The position numbers and the translations under genes were made by a program. The notes beneath the pieces were generated by a model. That model had not been told where the DNA came from and did no database searches. It was given only the letters and a program-made list of their open reading frames with translations. This document shows positions 6,567 to 8,035 of a DNA stretch of 8,035 nucleotides, in pieces (within the stretch, counting starts at the first letter, position 1; every line of letters begins with the position of its first letter). Source of the DNA: Sideroxydans sp. (GTDB taxonomy: Bacteria > Pseudomonadota > Gammaproteobacteria > Burkholderiales > Gallionellaceae); contig JAVBYP010000063.1 in the NCBI GenBank assembly GCA_030823965.1, forward strand, positions 1 to 8,035, written 5' to 3'.

Positions 6567-7511
6567 ATGTCGGAATTCGATCTCATTAATAAATATTTCA
6601 CCCGTTCCACTCCGAGTGCAGAGCTTGGAGTGGGGGATGATGCTGCTTTGCTGCGTGTGGCAGACGGCAAAGAATTCGCCATCTCCACCGACATGCTGGT
6701 GAGCGGCACGCATTTCTTTCCTGATGCAGATCCCTTCCAATTAGGTCATAAGACGCTCGCGGTTAACCTTTCTGATCTGGCGGCGATGGGTGCAGTACCG
6801 CGCTGGGCGACGCTGTCACTTTCTCTTCCAAGCATTGACGAAGAATGGCTGCGCCGTTTCAGCGAAGGTTTCTTCGCCTTGGCAGACGACAATGGTGTGG
6901 AACTCATCGGTGGCGACACCACACGCGGACCGCTCAATCTGTGCGTCACCATCATGGGCGAAGTGCCGCGTGGCAAAGCTTTGCGCCGCGATGGTGCCAA
7001 GGTGGGTGATGACATCTGGGTGTCGGGTAAGCTGGGACAAGCCGCACTCGGCTTGGCGAACCTGCAAGGCAAGTTCAAATTCTATGGCGAGGTGCGCGAC
7101 GAATGCCTCAAGGCGTTACATCAACCGCAACCGCGCGTGTCTTTGGGGTTGGCGCTGCGTGGCATCGCCAACAGTGCCATCGACATCTCGGATGGCTTGC
7201 TCGCCGACCTAGGTCACATCTTGGAACGCTCGAATGTCGGCGCAGAGTTAGAGGTCGAAGCGCTCCCCATCGTGGATGACGGCGTCGAGAAAGATGTCGC
7301 GCAACAATGTGCGCTGGCGGGTGGTGATGATTACGAACTGTGTTTCACCGCGCCAGAAAGTCAGCGCGATGTATTGATGGCGCTCGCTGAACAACTCAAA
7401 TTCCCGCTCACACGCATCGGTCACATCAAAGCAGAGCTTGGGTGTGTGGTGCGTGATGGCGAAGGCAAAGCGATGAAGATAGAGAAAGGCGGCTATGACC
7501 ACTTTGCATGA
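6567..7511 (+). CDS. thiL: Thiamine-monophosphate kinase
   Basis: ThiL phosphorylates thiamine monophosphate with ATP to the coenzyme thiamine diphosphate. It belongs to the PurM/HypE-like ATP-binding superfamily. The 314-residue protein shows the family motifs in order: 'GVGDDAALL' (21-29), 'STDMLVSGTHF' (40-50), 'AVNLSDLAAMGA' (65-76), 'IGGDTTRGPL' (114-123), 'AIDISDGLLADLGHI' (204-218), 'GGDDYELCF' (252-260), and it ends in 'GGYDHFA' like E. coli ThiL. The aspartates in these motifs bind Mg and nucleotide. The start is chosen because 'MSEFDLINKYF' aligns with the E. coli beginning. No Shine-Dalgarno sequence is visible in the 22-base gap after nusB, so initiation may rely on ribosomes ending nusB. 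The 3' end overlaps pgpA by 17 bases. Confidence 0.97.
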   Translation: MSEFDLINKYFTRSTPSAELGVGDDAALLRVADGKEFAISTDMLVSGTHFFPDADPFQLGHKTLAVNLSDLAAMGAVPRWATLSLSLPSIDEEWLRRFSEGFFALADDNGVELIGGDTTRGPLNLCVTIMGEVPRGKALRRDGAKVGDDIWVSGKLGQAALGLANLQGKFKFYGEVRDECLKALHQPQPRVSLGLALRGIANSAIDISDGLLADLGHILERSNVGAELEVEALPIVDDGVEKDVAQQCALAGGDDYELCFTAPESQRDVLMALAEQLKFPLTRIGHIKAELGCVVRDGEGKAMKIEKGGYDHFA

Positions 7512-8001
7512 CGAATTGAAGATCACGCCTAACTGGAAGTTCTTGTTCAGCCATCCCGCGCATCTGCTTTCGTTCGGTTTTGGCGCAGGTCTGGTGAAGA
7601 AAGGGCCGGGCACAGCGGGCACGCTGGTCGCCTTCCCCATGTATTGGTTCTTGGCGCCGCGTTTGAGTGATGCCATGTTCCTCTTCGTTCTCATCTGGGC
7701 GTTCGCCATTGGCGTGTGGGTGTGCGACAAGACGGGCAAAGAACTGGGTGTGGGCGATTACGGCGGCATCGTGTGGGACGAGATCGTTGCCTTCATGCTG
7801 GTGCTGTTCTTCACGCCCGAAGGATTCTTCTGGCAAGTGCTCGCCTTCTCACTGTTCCGTTTCTTCGACATCGTCAAGCCGCAACCCATCCGCCATTTCG
7901 ATTCGCACTGGCATGGTGGCTTGGGCGTCATGTTCGACGACCTTCTCGCAGCGGGCTACGCCTTGCTGTGTCTCGCTGTCATCAAGATCGCACTCACTTG
8001 A
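7495..8001 (+). CDS. pgpA: Phosphatidylglycerophosphatase A
   Basis: PgpA is an inner-membrane enzyme that removes phosphate from phosphatidylglycerophosphate to make phosphatidylglycerol. The 168-residue protein shows the family blocks 'SFGFGAGLVKKGPGTAGTL' (26-44), 'GDYGGIVWDEIVAFML' with Asp88, Asp95 and Glu96, 'FRFFDIVKPQPI' (121-132) and 'HGGLGVMFDDLLAAGY' with Asp148 and Asp149, the last two forming the acidic Mg site expected for the family. Hydrophobic stretches near 42-55, 60-76, 97-108, 110-121 and 150-166 fit several membrane segments. The start at 7495 lies inside the end of thiL (17-base overlap), with AAAGG (7485-7489) 5 bases before it. ThiL-PgpA adjacency is standard in gamma- and betaproteobacteria. 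Confidence 0.97.
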   Translation: MTTLHDELKITPNWKFLFSHPAHLLSFGFGAGLVKKGPGTAGTLVAFPMYWFLAPRLSDAMFLFVLIWAFAIGVWVCDKTGKELGVGDYGGIVWDEIVAFMLVLFFTPEGFFWQVLAFSLFRFFDIVKPQPIRHFDSHWHGGLGVMFDDLLAAGYALLCLAVIKIALT

Positions 8002-8008
8002 GGCGACC

Positions 8009-8035
8009 TTGAGATTCCTCGCCGCACTGTTTGCT
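8009..8035 (+). CDS. Possible start of an exported protein (3' partial)
   Basis: A TTG at 8009 opens a frame that stays open to the window edge and reads (M)RFLAALFA, one basic residue followed by a hydrophobic run as at the start of a signal peptide or lipoprotein leader. TGAGG (7999-8003), overlapping the pgpA stop, lies 5 bases before it, a good spacing for a ribosome binding site. Only nine codons are visible, so this is a guess. The commonly seen neighbour cinA/pncC does not begin this way. Confidence 0.3.

Noticed and set aside
8002..8023. GGCGA and TCGCC inverted pair after pgpA as a terminator
   Set aside because: Only 5 bp, a 12-base loop and no T run; it overlaps a possible start of the next gene.

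Overview
The window is a piece of ordinary chromosomal housekeeping DNA, very probably from a betaproteobacterium. The gene order glyA-nrdR-ribD-ribE-ribBA-ribH-nusB-thiL-pgpA, all on the + strand and almost without gaps, is the classic proteobacterial riboflavin neighbourhood, and protein details (GlyA '[11 protein letters not shown]', a RibBA with a degenerate GTP cyclohydrolase II half, RibH '[10 protein letters not shown]') fit that class. A member of Nitrosomonadales/Gallionellaceae is my guess from overall flavour only. No transposase, phage gene, CRISPR array, tRNA or rRNA is visible.

Layout. (1) Positions 1-923 hold the 3' part of a FecR-domain protein whose start lies before the window; it ends in a clean intrinsic terminator at 943-971. 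(2) An extended -10 promoter at 995-1003 and a good Shine-Dalgarno sequence precede glyA (1044-2291). (3) The 86 bases between glyA and nrdR (2292-2377) are built almost entirely from degenerate 7-base GAATC/GATTC units in two opposed arrays. They can form a 15-bp perfect stem ending 7 bases before the nrdR start codon, and nrdR has no Shine-Dalgarno sequence. This is the least explained part of the window. (4) From nrdR (2378) to pgpA (8001) the genes overlap or nearly touch: nrdR/ribD by 4, ribD/ribE by 8, ribE/ribBA by 4, ribBA-ribH gap 2, ribH/nusB by 4, nusB-thiL gap 22, thiL/pgpA by 17. (5) A possible TTG-started gene with a signal-peptide-like beginning runs off the right edge at 8009.

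How the genes work together. RibD, RibE, RibH and the RibB half of RibBA cover riboflavin synthesis except the first step, GTP cyclohydrolase II. The C-terminal domain of this RibBA lacks the zinc cysteines and catalytic motifs of that enzyme, so a separate ribA is expected elsewhere in the genome. GlyA supplies glycine and one-carbon units, NrdR represses ribonucleotide reductase genes, NusB is a transcription antitermination factor, ThiL completes thiamine diphosphate synthesis and PgpA makes phosphatidylglycerol.

I do not see evidence for a new multi-gene biological system here. The observations worth a second look are the glyA-nrdR inverted heptamer-repeat element and its possible control of nrdR, and the catalytically dead-looking half of RibBA.
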